Part shown: positions 1-8,055 of the stretch, piece after piece | How the letters are laid out: every line of letters begins with the position of its first letter | Numbering within the stretch: the first letter of the stretch is position 1 | The notes under the pieces: generated by a model | Databases searched by the model: none | Seen by the model: only the letters and a program-made list of their open reading frames with translations | Told to the model about the DNA's origin: nothing | Program-made: the position numbers and the translations under genes | From: JAEUIV01 sp033763795 | GTDB taxonomy: Bacteria > Planctomycetota > Phycisphaerae > Phycisphaerales > UBA1924 | DNA: 64,000 nt | Direction: 5' to 3' | NCBI GenBank assembly: GCA_033763795.1 | Contig: JANRJV010000028.1 | Coordinates: 18,377-82,376, forward strand

Positions 1-183
1 ATCGGCCGGCTCATCGTCATCGTCGCGAACCTCGCCCCGCGCATGATCCGCGGCGAAGAGAGCCGCGGCATGCTCCTCGCAGCGTCCGATATGCCCAAGG
101 ACGCGCCCGACGCCGCCGAAACCCGCCGCGTCGTCGTCCTGGGCCCCGCCGACGAGATCCCCCCCGGCAGCATCGTCAGCTGA
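1..183 (+). CDS. metG: Methionyl-tRNA synthetase C-terminal tRNA-binding domain (partial, 5' end outside window)
   Basis: An open frame enters from the left edge and encodes about 60 residues ending in a TGA at 181-183. The visible part reads VIVANLAPRMIRGEESRGMLLAASD, which is the conserved end of the EMAP-like OB-fold tRNA-binding domain (the family signature is 'NLxPRKxxGxxSxGMxLAA'). This domain is fused to the C terminus of many bacterial MetRS proteins but also occurs as a free protein (CsaA/Trbp111 types) and at the start of PheT. The short tail after the signature (DEIPPGSIVS) fits the end of a MetRS. The identity as MetRS rather than a stand-alone tRNA-binding protein is inferred, because the catalytic part lies outside the window. 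Confidence 0.7.
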   Translation: MGRLIVIVANLAPRMIRGEESRGMLLAASDMPKDAPDAAETRRVVVLGPADEIPPGSIVS

Positions 184-400
184 CCGGACGCCCGCGGCCG
201 CTTCCGAGAACCAGCCGCGGCCCCGCCCGACCGCCCGCAATCCCGACCGGACGGCTTGCCCCCTCCGCACAGCCGCACCCGATCCGTGCGCCCACGCCGC
301 GCCCCGCTTGGAGCGAGCCCCGCCCGACCTCATCCTTGAACTGTCGCACCGGGGAGCAGCCCCGGCGCGACGGACAATTCAAACAGGAAGGGAGTCAGTC

Positions 401-625
401 ATGTCGATTCGAGTTGCTTCGTTCGCGGTGGCGGTGTGCGGCGTGTTGGCGGTCGTCGCGGCGGGTTACGCCGCTCCCAGCCAGGGAGCGGAAGCGCGCC
501 CCGACGCGGCCGTCAACGCGGCCCCGACCAAGACCAGCAGCCCCATGATCGCCGCTCCGGGGCCCGCGGCGCTCGCCTGCTCGGGTCTTCTGCTTCTCGC
601 TCCTCGTCGTAAGGCGAGCGTCTGA
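401..625 (+). CDS. Tiny secreted protein with PEP-CTERM-like C-terminal tail (74 aa)
   Basis: A 74-residue protein starts at ATG 401 behind a good Shine-Dalgarno sequence (AGGAAGGGAG at about 385-394). Residues 1-29 form a signal peptide (MSIR then a long Ala/Val-rich core, AGYAAPSQGA). Residues 52-73 form a second hydrophobic stretch preceded by APGP and followed by PRRK, the layout of a PEP-CTERM-like sorting tail. Only about 22 residues lie between the two (Ala/Pro/Thr-rich). I do not recognise a family. A 5' leader hairpin (CCGGGG-AGCAG-CCCCGG near 346-362) and a terminator just downstream suggest a single-gene transcript. The same kind of tail ends three other secreted proteins in this window. 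Confidence 0.65.
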   Translation: MSIRVASFAVAVCGVLAVVAAGYAAPSQGAEARPDAAVNAAPTKTSSPMIAAPGPAALACSGLLLLAPRRKASV

Positions 626-661
626 GCCGAGGTTTCGATCGTTCCATCGCCACGCAGCACG

Positions 662-701
662 GGCCGCGGTTGAACTCCTCCCCGCGGCCTGTGTCTTTTT
701 T
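662..701 (+). terminator. Rho-independent terminator after the 74-aa secreted protein
   Basis: The inverted repeat GGCCGCGG / CCGCGGCC (662-669 and 682-689) forms an 8-bp GC stem with a 12-base loop, followed a few bases later by six T (696-701). It lies 37 bases after the stop codon at 625. The T tract is separated from the stem by TGTGTC, so it is a slightly imperfect intrinsic terminator. Confidence 0.65.
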
Positions 702-727
702 GGGAAGTCTCACCCCCGCGCCGCCGC

Positions 728-1819
728 TCAGCCGGACATCCACGCGCCGCTCAGCACCGCCCCCGCCGGCCGCCCCGTCACCGCCGGCAGCGTGATCGGC
801 ACCCGATCCTCCGCCAGCGCCCCCAGCACCGCGAAGCTCACCGACTCCCGCGCCTCGGGCGCCACGCCCAGCGCCGCCGTCGTCTCGAGCGAGCCGCCCC
901 CGATCGCTTCGCCGATCGACGCCCGCAGCGCCGCGTTCCGCACGCCGCCCCCCGCCGCGAACACCCGCGCGCCCGCCGGGAGTGCGCCGGCGATCGCGCG
1001 CCCCACGGCGCGGCACGCCGTCGCCGCCAGGTCCGCGCCGCTCAGCCCGAGCCGCCCCTCGATCCACTTCGACAGCTCATCGCCCGTGCCCAGCGAGCGC
1101 CCGCCGGCCCGCTGAGCCCCCAGCAGCGCCGTCAGCTCGTCCGCCGCGGCGACATCCGCGCGCCCCGACAGCGCCGCGTTGCCGCCCTCGTCGTACGCGG
1201 CCCCGAGCGCCCGCCGGGCCACGCCGTCCAGAACATGATTGCACGCGCACACGTCGAGGCCGCGCACCCCCGCAACGTCCGGCTCCGCCCCGCCCCGCGC
1301 CGGCAGCAGCGTGACGTTGCAGAACCCGCCGAGGTTCACGATCGCCCGGCTCTCATCTCCCGAGAACAGCACCGCGTCCGCGATGGGCGTGATCGGCGCC
1401 CCCTGCCCGCCCGCCGCCAGATCGCCCGCCCGAAGATCGAAGCACACCCTCGCGCCCAGCGCCCGCGCCACGGGCGCCGGGTTCATCAGTTGCCACGACA
1501 CGGGCGGCGCGTGGAACACCGTCTGCCCATGTACGACGATCAGATCGGCCCGCCGCTCCCCCAGCCAGCCCCGCAGCGATTCCGCGTGAAACACGCCGAA
1601 GTCCCGCGCGAGCCCCGCGAACTCTCCGGCGCTCGCGGGCCGCTGCTCCGCCGCCGCCCTCAGTGGGCCCGCCAGCGACCCCAGCGGAAACGACGCCGAG
1701 TCGATCACCCGCGCGCGCATCGACAGCCCGCTCCCCAGCACCTCCACCAGCGACGCGTCGAGCGCATCGATGCTCGTGCCCGTCATGCATCCCACGATCA
1801 TCCGCGTTCGTTCGGCCAT
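728..1819 (-). CDS. anmK: Anhydro-N-acetylmuramic acid kinase
   Basis: 363 aa, close to the usual length of about 370. AnmK phosphorylates and opens 1,6-anhydro-MurNAc released from peptidoglycan, giving MurNAc-6-phosphate in the cytoplasm. The family N-terminal signature GCMTGTSIDALDASLVE is at residues 10-26, followed by VVHGQTVFH, an INLGG-type core (IVNLGGFCNVT), GNAALSG and the C-terminal glycine-rich AAGGGVRNAAL. The start chosen is ATG 1819, ten bases after the stop of the upstream GH20 gene, which implies an operon. The partner gene suggests a recycling role: a hexosaminidase that frees amino sugars, then AnmK to salvage anhydro-MurNAc. No MurQ etherase gene is nearby. Confidence 0.93.
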   Translation of the reverse strand: MAERTRMIVGCMTGTSIDALDASLVEVLGSGLSMRARVIDSASFPLGSLAGPLRAAAEQRPASAGEFAGLARDFGVFHAESLRGWLGERRADLIVVHGQTVFHAPPVSWQLMNPAPVARALGARVCFDLRAGDLAAGGQGAPITPIADAVLFSGDESRAIVNLGGFCNVTLLPARGGAEPDVAGVRGLDVCACNHVLDGVARRALGAAYDEGGNAALSGRADVAAADELTALLGAQRAGGRSLGTGDELSKWIEGRLGLSGADLAATACRAVGRAIAGALPAGARVFAAGGGVRNAALRASIGEAIGGGSLETTAALGVAPEARESVSFAVLGALAEDRVPITLPAVTGRPAGAVLSGAWMSG

Positions 1820-1829
1820 GACGTCGCCT

Positions 1830-3710
1830 TTACCCCGTCCCCGCCCGCGGCCCGGGATGCTCGTAGTCATCGACGACGCGCTCGTAATGGGCCGCGGAAT
1901 CGTCCAGCCCCCCGGGCCGATTCCGCCGCGTCCACAGCCCGCGATGCTCCTCGATGATCGACCCCAGGTCCGCCGCCAGCCGGATCCGCGCCGGCCCGCG
2001 CGGCACGCCGCCCGGCTCCGCCAGCGCCGCCCGGCAGACAACCCCCTTGTCCGCCGCGTGCTCCGCCGCGTGCAGCGTGTGCGCCAGCTCTTCCGCGACC
2101 AGCGCATCGAGCCCGCCCCGGAACGACTCGAACTCATCCCGCAGATCCGCCAGCCGCGCCCGCAGCGCCGCCCACTCTTCGAGCGACCCCACGCGCGCCG
2201 CGTCCGTCGGCTGCGCCGCCAGCGGCCGGTGCAGCTCCACCACGATCGCGTTCGTGTTGCGCAGCCCCCGCGAAAGCCCCCGGTCCGCGTCTCCCAGCGC
2301 CTCCAGCCACGCGCCGAGCCTGCCCGTCCGGTCGTCCAGAATCTGCCGCCCCGCGGCCGCCGCCGGAAAACTCCCCGCTTCGCCCCGCCACGCCGCGTGC
2401 GCCGCGTGCGCGACCGCGTGCAGCGTCACGGGCCAGTGCTGGCGATGTCCGCGGTCGCCCCACGCGCACGTCAGCATCGGCGCCCCGCCACCGGCCGCCG
2501 CCGCCCGGGCCGCACCATCCAGGTTCTCGTGACGGTTCCGCGTCCTCCCCGTCATGCTCAGCCAGCAGCTCGTCCCCGGACAGAACCACCGCTCCAGCCC
2601 CGCGCGCTCCAGCGTCTGCGACCATTGATCAAAGGGCGTGTCCCCCTCGTAGCCCCACGCAAGCGCGCCAGCCCCCTCCGGCGCCAGCGACAGACTCGAC
2701 GGCTCCCGCAGCGCGATATCCGCCCAGAAGAGCGACCGCTTCCCGTGCCGCTTCACGATCGCATCGACCCCGCGCACATGCTCGAAGTACAGGGCGGCCC
2801 GCCCCCGCGCCGCCACCTCCGACCGAGAGCGCCCCTGCCCCACGTCGAACGCCTCGTCACATCCGATGTTCACCAGTCCCGACGTGAAGCAAGGCAGCAG
2901 CTCGTCCAGCAGCTCCCCGATCAGCTCCAGCGACCGCGGATCCGTCGGGCACAGCGAGTGCGGCCCGTGCTTCGTGAACGCCCGCCCGTCGTCCGTCTCG
3001 AACGTCCACGCCGTCTCCGCCCCCTCGATCTCCGCCAGCGGCGCATACCGGGGAAGCCGGAGCCACCGGTGCAGATGCCCGAAACAGTTCTGGTTCGCCG
3101 CCAGCTCGATCCCGCGTTCAACGCACGTCCGGTCCAGCTCGCGAATCTCCGCGGGCGTCAGGGGCGACGAGCCCGCCCACGCCTCCGCGTGCGCGGAATA
3201 AGCGAACGTGTGCTCGGTGTAGAGCTGCAGGTGGTTGAGCTTCAGCGACTCCATCCGGTCGGCCAGCTCGATGAGCGACGCGAGCGTCGGCACCTTGTCG
3301 CGCGAAACGTCGAGCATCAGCCCCCGCGTCGCCAGCGCCGGCTCGTCCGTGATCCGCACGTGCGGCAGCCTCGGGCCGCCCCCGCGCAGCATCTGCCCAA
3401 GCGTCACCAGCCCGTGCCGAACGCCCGCGGCCTCCGCCGCACAGATCACCACCCGTCGCGACGGCCCATCCACCGTCAGCCGGTACGCCCCCGCCGGCGC
3501 GCCGGCGCGCGGCGACCGCCGCTCCAGCACCACGTCCGCTCCGTCGTCTCCGGGCCCCGCGAGCCTCGACCCTGGGACGAGCCTCGACACCATCGACCCG
3601 TCGAAGCCCAGGCACCGCGGCCGTTCCGGCAGTTCAAGATGCCCCGGGCCCAGCGGCTCGATCAGCCGGGGCGCGGGAATCAGAAGCTCGGCAAGGCCCG
3701 CCGCGTCCAT
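1830..3710 (-). CDS. Glycoside hydrolase family 20 beta-N-acetylhexosaminidase-like protein
   Basis: 626 aa. After a GH20b-like N-terminal domain (about residues 1-120) comes the TIM-barrel: TRGLMLDVSRDKVPT (128-142), NHLQLYTEHTFAY (159-171), ANQNCFGHLHRW, and the catalytic Asp-Glu pair in NIGCDEAFD (D285, E286), corresponding to the GH20 (H)xGGDE motif. GH20 enzymes use substrate-assisted catalysis to release terminal GlcNAc or GalNAc. There is no signal peptide, so the enzyme is probably cytoplasmic, which fits intracellular muropeptide turnover together with the downstream anmK (gap 10 bases). The start is ATG 3710. There is no Shine-Dalgarno, but a TAGTCT hexamer ends 8 bases upstream, so the mRNA is likely almost leaderless. 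Confidence 0.85.
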   Translation of the reverse strand: MDAAGLAELLIPAPRLIEPLGPGHLELPERPRCLGFDGSMVSRLVPGSRLAGPGDDGADVVLERRSPRAGAPAGAYRLTVDGPSRRVVICAAEAAGVRHGLVTLGQMLRGGGPRLPHVRITDEPALATRGLMLDVSRDKVPTLASLIELADRMESLKLNHLQLYTEHTFAYSAHAEAWAGSSPLTPAEIRELDRTCVERGIELAANQNCFGHLHRWLRLPRYAPLAEIEGAETAWTFETDDGRAFTKHGPHSLCPTDPRSLELIGELLDELLPCFTSGLVNIGCDEAFDVGQGRSRSEVAARGRAALYFEHVRGVDAIVKRHGKRSLFWADIALREPSSLSLAPEGAGALAWGYEGDTPFDQWSQTLERAGLERWFCPGTSCWLSMTGRTRNRHENLDGAARAAAAGGGAPMLTCAWGDRGHRQHWPVTLHAVAHAAHAAWRGEAGSFPAAAAGRQILDDRTGRLGAWLEALGDADRGLSRGLRNTNAIVVELHRPLAAQPTDAARVGSLEEWAALRARLADLRDEFESFRGGLDALVAEELAHTLHAAEHAADKGVVCRAALAEPGGVPRGPARIRLAADLGSIIEEHRGLWTRRNRPGGLDDSAAHYERVVDDYEHPGPRAGTG

Positions 3711-3718
3711 GCCGCGCC

Positions 3719-3724
3719 AGACTA
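3719..3724 (-). promoter_or_regulatory. -10-like element TAGTCT for the GH20-anmK operon
   Basis: TAGTCT read on the minus strand ends 8 bases before ATG 3710. No Shine-Dalgarno sequence intervenes. The rluA-type gene starts 45 bases away on the other strand, so this element sits where a -35 for that promoter would be. Confidence 0.4.
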
Positions 3725-3743
3725 CCCAGACCGTCCCTCGCTC

Positions 3744-3749
3744 TACACT
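3744..3749 (+). promoter_or_regulatory. -10-like element TACACT for the pseudouridine synthase gene
   Basis: TACACT ends exactly 6 bases before the GTG at 3756, the spacing expected if transcription begins at the first base of the start codon (leaderless mRNA). Confidence 0.45.
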
Positions 3750-3755
3750 CGCCCT

Positions 3756-4475
3756 GTGCTCATCGATCAGACCCGGCTCAACCTCCGCGTGCTCTCCCAG
3801 AGCCCGAGCGACCTCGTCGTCGTCAAGCCCGCCGGCATGGCCACCGAGCTCACGCGCGACCCCAAGCGCTCGGCCCTCATCTCGCACATCCGCGCCGCCG
3901 CCGCCGAGGGCGTGCAGCCCAGGCTCGTTCACAGGCTCGACCGCATCACCCGCGGCGTCGTCGTCGTCGCCCTCACCCGCGAAGCCGCCGCGTTCTACGG
4001 CGAGCAGATCCGCGAGGGCGTCTGGGAGAAGTATTACCTCGCCCGCATCCCCACCCCCGATCCGCGCACGAACCCTCTCCACCAGGGCCTCATCGGCCGC
4101 CACAAGGCCTACATCAAGGAACACGAAAAGCACGCCTCACTCGTCCGCTCGGGCGGCAAGACCTCGTTCCTCGAGATCCTCGCCATCGAGCCCGCCCCCG
4201 GACGACAGGGCCAATCCCACGCCCTCATCCGCCTGCTCACGGGCCGCCTCCACCAGATCCGCGTCATGTTCGCCGGGCTGGGCCTCCCGCTGGTCGGGGA
4301 CGACGTCTACGGCGGGTCGCTCGACGAAGGGCCCGTCTTCCTCGAGCACACCGCCCTCTGGTACGTCGACGCCCACACCCGCGAGCTCCGCCTCGCCCAC
4401 GATCCGCACGACCCGGAACGCGAGCCGCTCGCCCCCGCGCTGCGCACGGCCCTCCGCGCCGTCCTGCGGCTCTGA
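3756..4475 (+). CDS. RluA-family pseudouridine synthase
   Basis: 239 aa with a GTG start. It isomerises uridine to pseudouridine in rRNA or tRNA. The catalytic motif HRLDRITRGVVVVA contains the essential Asp of the RluA/RsuA superfamily (usual form HRLDxxTSG; here an Arg replaces the Ser). Further family motifs are VVVKPAGMATE near the N terminus and LLTGRLHQIRVMFAGLGLPLVGDDVYGG near the C terminus. There is no S4 domain, so it is a short, single-domain RluA-type enzyme. The site modified cannot be read from sequence. The start is fixed by frame and by a TACACT hexamer 6 bases upstream. It is divergent from the GH20-anmK operon. Confidence 0.9.
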   Translation: MLIDQTRLNLRVLSQSPSDLVVVKPAGMATELTRDPKRSALISHIRAAAAEGVQPRLVHRLDRITRGVVVVALTREAAAFYGEQIREGVWEKYYLARIPTPDPRTNPLHQGLIGRHKAYIKEHEKHASLVRSGGKTSFLEILAIEPAPGRQGQSHALIRLLTGRLHQIRVMFAGLGLPLVGDDVYGGSLDEGPVFLEHTALWYVDAHTRELRLAHDPHDPEREPLAPALRTALRAVLRL

Positions 4476-4522
4476 TGATCCGCGCCTTCATTCCCTGAGA
4501 AACCCGGGAGCGCGCCCGCCGG

Positions 4523-4528
4523 TACAAT
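4523..4528 (+). promoter_or_regulatory. Possible -10 element TACAAT for the M16 peptidase operon
   Basis: TACAAT lies 74 bases before the ATG of the first M16 peptidase gene, in the 127-base gap after the pseudouridine synthase. I see no convincing -35. The gene itself has a Shine-Dalgarno (AAGGAGA), so a leader of about 65 bases is plausible. Confidence 0.35.
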
Positions 4529-4602
4529 CGTGTTCGGCGAATGTCCGCCTCAGTTCAGAGTCAAGTCACCGCCGGGCGGGTGTCCACACAAGGAGAGTCC
4601 TG

Positions 4603-6387
4603 ATGCATCGTTGGCTCGCGTGCACGGCGCTGGTCGCGGCGGTCTGCGCCGCCCCGGTCCAGGCCCAGCAGATCGACGCCGAGGAGTTCGTCCTCGACAA
4701 CGGCATGAAGTTCATCCTCTACCCCCGCACGGAGGAGCCGAACATCATCGCCGCCGGGTGGCTCGCCAAGGTCGGCTCGGTCAACGAGCGACCCGGCATC
4801 ACCGGCATCTCACACTTCTTCGAACACATGATGTTCAAGGGAACCAACACCATCGGGACCCGCGATCCGGAGAAGGACCGCGAGCTCCGCATGAAACAGA
4901 AGGCCGTACGCGACAAGATCCTCCAGCTCACCCTCACCGCCCAGTACGACCGCTGGAAGAACGGCCAGATCGACGACCCCTGGGACCCCGCCAACGACAC
5001 GGACGAGCTCGCCAAGCTCCGCGGGGAGCTCAACGATCTCATGAAGCAGCACAAGGACATCATCGTCAAGGACGAGTTCGATAAGGTCTACTCCGAGCTG
5101 GGCGGCTCGGGCATGAACGCCTTCACCTCCTACGACATCACCTTCTACTTCATCAACGTCCCCGCCAATAAGTTCGAGCTCTGGGCCTGGATGGAGAGCG
5201 ACCGCCTCACCGACTCCGTCTTCCGCGAGTTCTACGCCGAGCGCGACGTCGTCCACGAGGAACGCCGCCTCCGCACCGAGAGCACGCCCACCGGCATCTT
5301 CCAGGAGCAGTTCGACGCCATGTTCTGGCAGGCGTCCCCCTACGCCTGGCCCGTCATCGGCTGGACCAGCGACCTCAACAGCTATACCAAGGAGCAGGCC
5401 GAGGAATACTTCAACATCTACTACCGCCCCAACAACCTCGTGGGCGTCATCGTCGGAGACTTCAAGGTCGAGGAGGTCAAGCCCGTCATCGAGCGCTACT
5501 TCGGCCGACTCTCCCGCGGCGGCGAGGTCCCCCCCGTCGTCACCCTCGAAATGAAGCAGATGGCCGAGCAGCGCATGATCGCCGAGTGCGACTGCCAGCC
5601 TCAGGTCGAGGTCCGCTACAAGACCGTCCCCTACGCCCACGCCGACTCCTACGCCCTGGGCGTCATGGCCGACATCCTCAACGGCCGCTCGGGCCGCCTC
5701 TACAAGTCCATGATCGAGGGCGAGAAGATCGCCTCCAGCGCCCAGGCCGGGTCGGGTGGCTTCTTCGGAGCCGCCAAGTACGCCGGCTCCTTCTCCTTCG
5801 CCGCCGAGACCAAGGGCGACGCCAAGCCTGAGCAGCTCGAGGCCGCCTGGTACCGCGAGCTCGAACGCCTCCAGAAAGAGCCCGTCACCGAACGCGAGCT
5901 CCAGAAGGTCAAGAACCAGAGCGCCGCCAACAGCTACCGCAGGCTCCAGAGCAACTTCTTCCTCATGGTCCAGCTCGGTCTGCTCGAGAACCTGGGCCGC
6001 TGGCAGTACATCAACGAAGACCCCGCCAAGATCCAGGCCGTCACCGCCGAGGACATCCAGCGCGTCGCCAACAAGTACTTCGACAAGACCAACCGCTCCG
6101 TGGGACTCTACTACCGCAAGGCCGGCTCCGAGACCGCCAACGAGGACCCCGAATTCACCAAGCTCCGCGAGAAGCTCGGCCCGCAGATGGCCACCGCCTT
6201 CAAGAAGCAGCTCGAGATGATCACCAAGGAGACCGACTCCGAGAAGCTCAAGCAGGCCGTCAGCCAGATGAACGCCGCCATCAGCGCGGGCCAGGTCCCG
6301 CCCAACATGACCGACGCCATCCGGTACATGGCGACCAAGATCGAGCAGCGGCTCACCGAGCTCGAAAAGGCCGCCCCCAAGAACTGA
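4603..6387 (+). CDS. Exported M16 family zinc peptidase (active subunit)
   Basis: 594 aa with a signal peptide (residues 1-21, cut near VQAQQ). The inverted zinc motif HxxEH is intact: SHFFEHMMFKGT with H71, E74 and H75. The third ligand region VVHEERRLRTES and the substrate motif SGMNAFTSYDITFY follow. About 70 extra charged residues (roughly 85-150, rich in Lys/Asp/Glu) are inserted between the zinc motif and SGMNAFT. The C-terminal half is the second, non-catalytic M16 domain. The family degrades oligopeptides in the envelope. Start: ATG 4603 behind AAGGAGA. The stop is 29 bases before a second M16 gene that lacks the zinc motif, so the two probably form a heterodimer. Confidence 0.92.
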   Translation: MHRWLACTALVAAVCAAPVQAQQIDAEEFVLDNGMKFILYPRTEEPNIIAAGWLAKVGSVNERPGITGISHFFEHMMFKGTNTIGTRDPEKDRELRMKQKAVRDKILQLTLTAQYDRWKNGQIDDPWDPANDTDELAKLRGELNDLMKQHKDIIVKDEFDKVYSELGGSGMNAFTSYDITFYFINVPANKFELWAWMESDRLTDSVFREFYAERDVVHEERRLRTESTPTGIFQEQFDAMFWQASPYAWPVIGWTSDLNSYTKEQAEEYFNIYYRPNNLVGVIVGDFKVEEVKPVIERYFGRLSRGGEVPPVVTLEMKQMAEQRMIAECDCQPQVEVRYKTVPYAHADSYALGVMADILNGRSGRLYKSMIEGEKIASSAQAGSGGFFGAAKYAGSFSFAAETKGDAKPEQLEAAWYRELERLQKEPVTERELQKVKNQSAANSYRRLQSNFFLMVQLGLLENLGRWQYINEDPAKIQAVTAEDIQRVANKYFDKTNRSVGLYYRKAGSETANEDPEFTKLREKLGPQMATAFKKQLEMITKETDSEKLKQAVSQMNAAISAGQVPPNMTDAIRYMATKIEQRLTELEKAAPKN

Positions 6388-6416
6388 CCCACGCCCACGC
6401 CAACGGAGAATCACCA

Positions 6417-7922
6417 GTGAAAACCGCATTCTTCCGCCGCGCGGCGCTCGTCACCGCCGCGGCCTGCCTCACCCTCGCCTCCGCCGTCCCCGCAGCGACC
6501 CCGGGCTCGGGCCTCCCCGCACGCCCCGAGGACATCAACTTCAAGCCCCTCTCCTTCACGCCCCCCAAGGCCGCCCAGTACCGCCGCACGCTGTCCAGCG
6601 GCGTGCCCGTCTACCTCATCCCCTCCAAAGAATTCCCGCTCGTCAACATCACCCTTGGCTTCCGCCCCGCCGGTCATCTCGAGGACAAGACCGGCCTCGC
6701 CGCCATGACGAACGCGATGATCCGCCGAGGCGGCACCACCAGCATCTCCGCCCAGGAGCTGGACGAGTCCTTCGACTTCCTCGGCGCCCAGGCCTCCTCC
6801 ACCAACCTCAACGCCCTCAAGTCCAACCTCGACGAGGCCATGCGCCTGTTCTTCGACATGGTCCGCAACCCGGGCTTCCAGGAGGACAAGGTCCGCATCT
6901 ACAAGGACGAGCTCGTCGAGCAGATGAAGCAGCGCAACGACGACCCCGACTCCATCCTCGCCCTCACGGGCCAGCGCCTTCTCTGGGGCGACAAGCACTT
7001 CGAGGGCCGCGTCGCCACCCAGGCGGACATCGAGGGAATCACCATCGATGACCTCCGCCGATTCCACGCCCGCGTCTACCACCCCGGGAACCTCATCATC
7101 GGCGTCACCGGCGACTTCGAAGAGGCCGAGATGCTCTCTCGACTCGACGCCGCACTTTCGGGATGGAACAAGGGCGAGCCCGTCCCCGACCCCACCGACA
7201 CCGACTACACCCCCACCCCGGGCCTCTACTACGTCGAGAAGGACACGCCCCAGGGCAAGATCTGGATCGCCCAGCGAGGCCTCAAGCGCGACCATCCGGA
7301 CATCATCGCCGTCGAAGTCCTCAACGACATCCTCGGCGGCGGCGGCTTCACCTCCAGGCTCATGAAGCGCATCCGCTCCGACGAGGGACTCACCTACGGC
7401 GTGGGCTCAGCCTTCCAGAACCGCGTCTATTACCCCGGGCTCTTCCGCGTCAACACCTTCTCCAAGAACCGAACCGTCGCCCTCACCACCAAGATGGTCA
7501 TGGAGGAGATCGAGAAGATCCGCTCCAGCCCCGTCTCCCAGGAAGAGCTCGACGTCGCGAAGAAGGGCTTCATCGAGACCTTCCCCCGACGCTTCGAGTC
7601 CAAGGCCGGCACCGTCAACACCTTCATCGATGACGAGTGGACCCGACGCCCCGCCGACTGGTGGGACACCTACCGCGACCGCATGAACTCCGTCACCGTC
7701 TCCGACGTGCAGCGCGTCGCACAGGAGCACCTCTCCCCCGACAAGCTCATCATGCTCGTCGTCGGCAAGTGGTCAGAGATCAAGGACGGCGACCCCACCG
7801 AGCAGCGCGACTCCCACAAGGCAAGCATGCTCCAGTTCTTCGGCGGCGCCGAGCCCCGCAAGCTCCCGCTCCTCGACCCCCTCACGCAGCAGCCGCTCCC
7901 CGAAGAGCAGGCCAAGGACTGA
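6417..7922 (+). CDS. Exported M16 family protein (non-catalytic partner subunit)
   Basis: 501 aa with a GTG start behind GGAGA and a signal peptide (residues about 1-24). The fold signatures of M16 are present: VPVYLIPSKEFPLVNITLGF, a later GVTGDF, and the C-terminal-domain motif LNDILGGGGFTSRLMKRIRSDEGLTYGVGS. The position that should carry HxxEH reads GLAAMTNAMIRRGG, so the metal ligands are gone. This active/inactive pairing is known for bacterial M16B heterodimers, where the inactive subunit binds substrate. It is the last gene of a two-gene operon closed by a strong terminator at 7964-7995. Confidence 0.9.
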   Translation: MKTAFFRRAALVTAAACLTLASAVPAATPGSGLPARPEDINFKPLSFTPPKAAQYRRTLSSGVPVYLIPSKEFPLVNITLGFRPAGHLEDKTGLAAMTNAMIRRGGTTSISAQELDESFDFLGAQASSTNLNALKSNLDEAMRLFFDMVRNPGFQEDKVRIYKDELVEQMKQRNDDPDSILALTGQRLLWGDKHFEGRVATQADIEGITIDDLRRFHARVYHPGNLIIGVTGDFEEAEMLSRLDAALSGWNKGEPVPDPTDTDYTPTPGLYYVEKDTPQGKIWIAQRGLKRDHPDIIAVEVLNDILGGGGFTSRLMKRIRSDEGLTYGVGSAFQNRVYYPGLFRVNTFSKNRTVALTTKMVMEEIEKIRSSPVSQEELDVAKKGFIETFPRRFESKAGTVNTFIDDEWTRRPADWWDTYRDRMNSVTVSDVQRVAQEHLSPDKLIMLVVGKWSEIKDGDPTEQRDSHKASMLQFFGGAEPRKLPLLDPLTQQPLPEEQAKD

Positions 7923-7963
7923 GCGTCCTACACATCTCGACTCTCATCCAGAATTTCACGCAC

Positions 7964-7995
7964 GCCGCGACCCCTCAAGGGTCGCGGCTTTTTTT
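7964..7995 (+). terminator. Strong rho-independent terminator of the M16 operon
   Basis: A perfect 10-bp stem (GCCGCGACCC / GGGTCGCGGC, 7964-7973 and 7979-7988) closes a 5-base loop (CTCAA) and runs straight into seven T (7989-7995). It lies 42 bases after the stop of the second M16 gene. It points only rightward, since no A-tract precedes the stem to serve the convergent liv operon. Confidence 0.95.
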
Positions 7996-8055
7996 CCGCC
8001 CGCGCCCGCCGCGGCCCCCGCGCTCGCATCGCGCTCGCCGCGCCGCCACCAACCT

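Noticed and set aside
1770..3755. Long Arg/Pro-rich plus-strand reading frame opposite anmK and the GH20 gene
   Set aside because: It is the reverse shadow of two clearly conserved minus-strand genes, a usual effect at this GC content.
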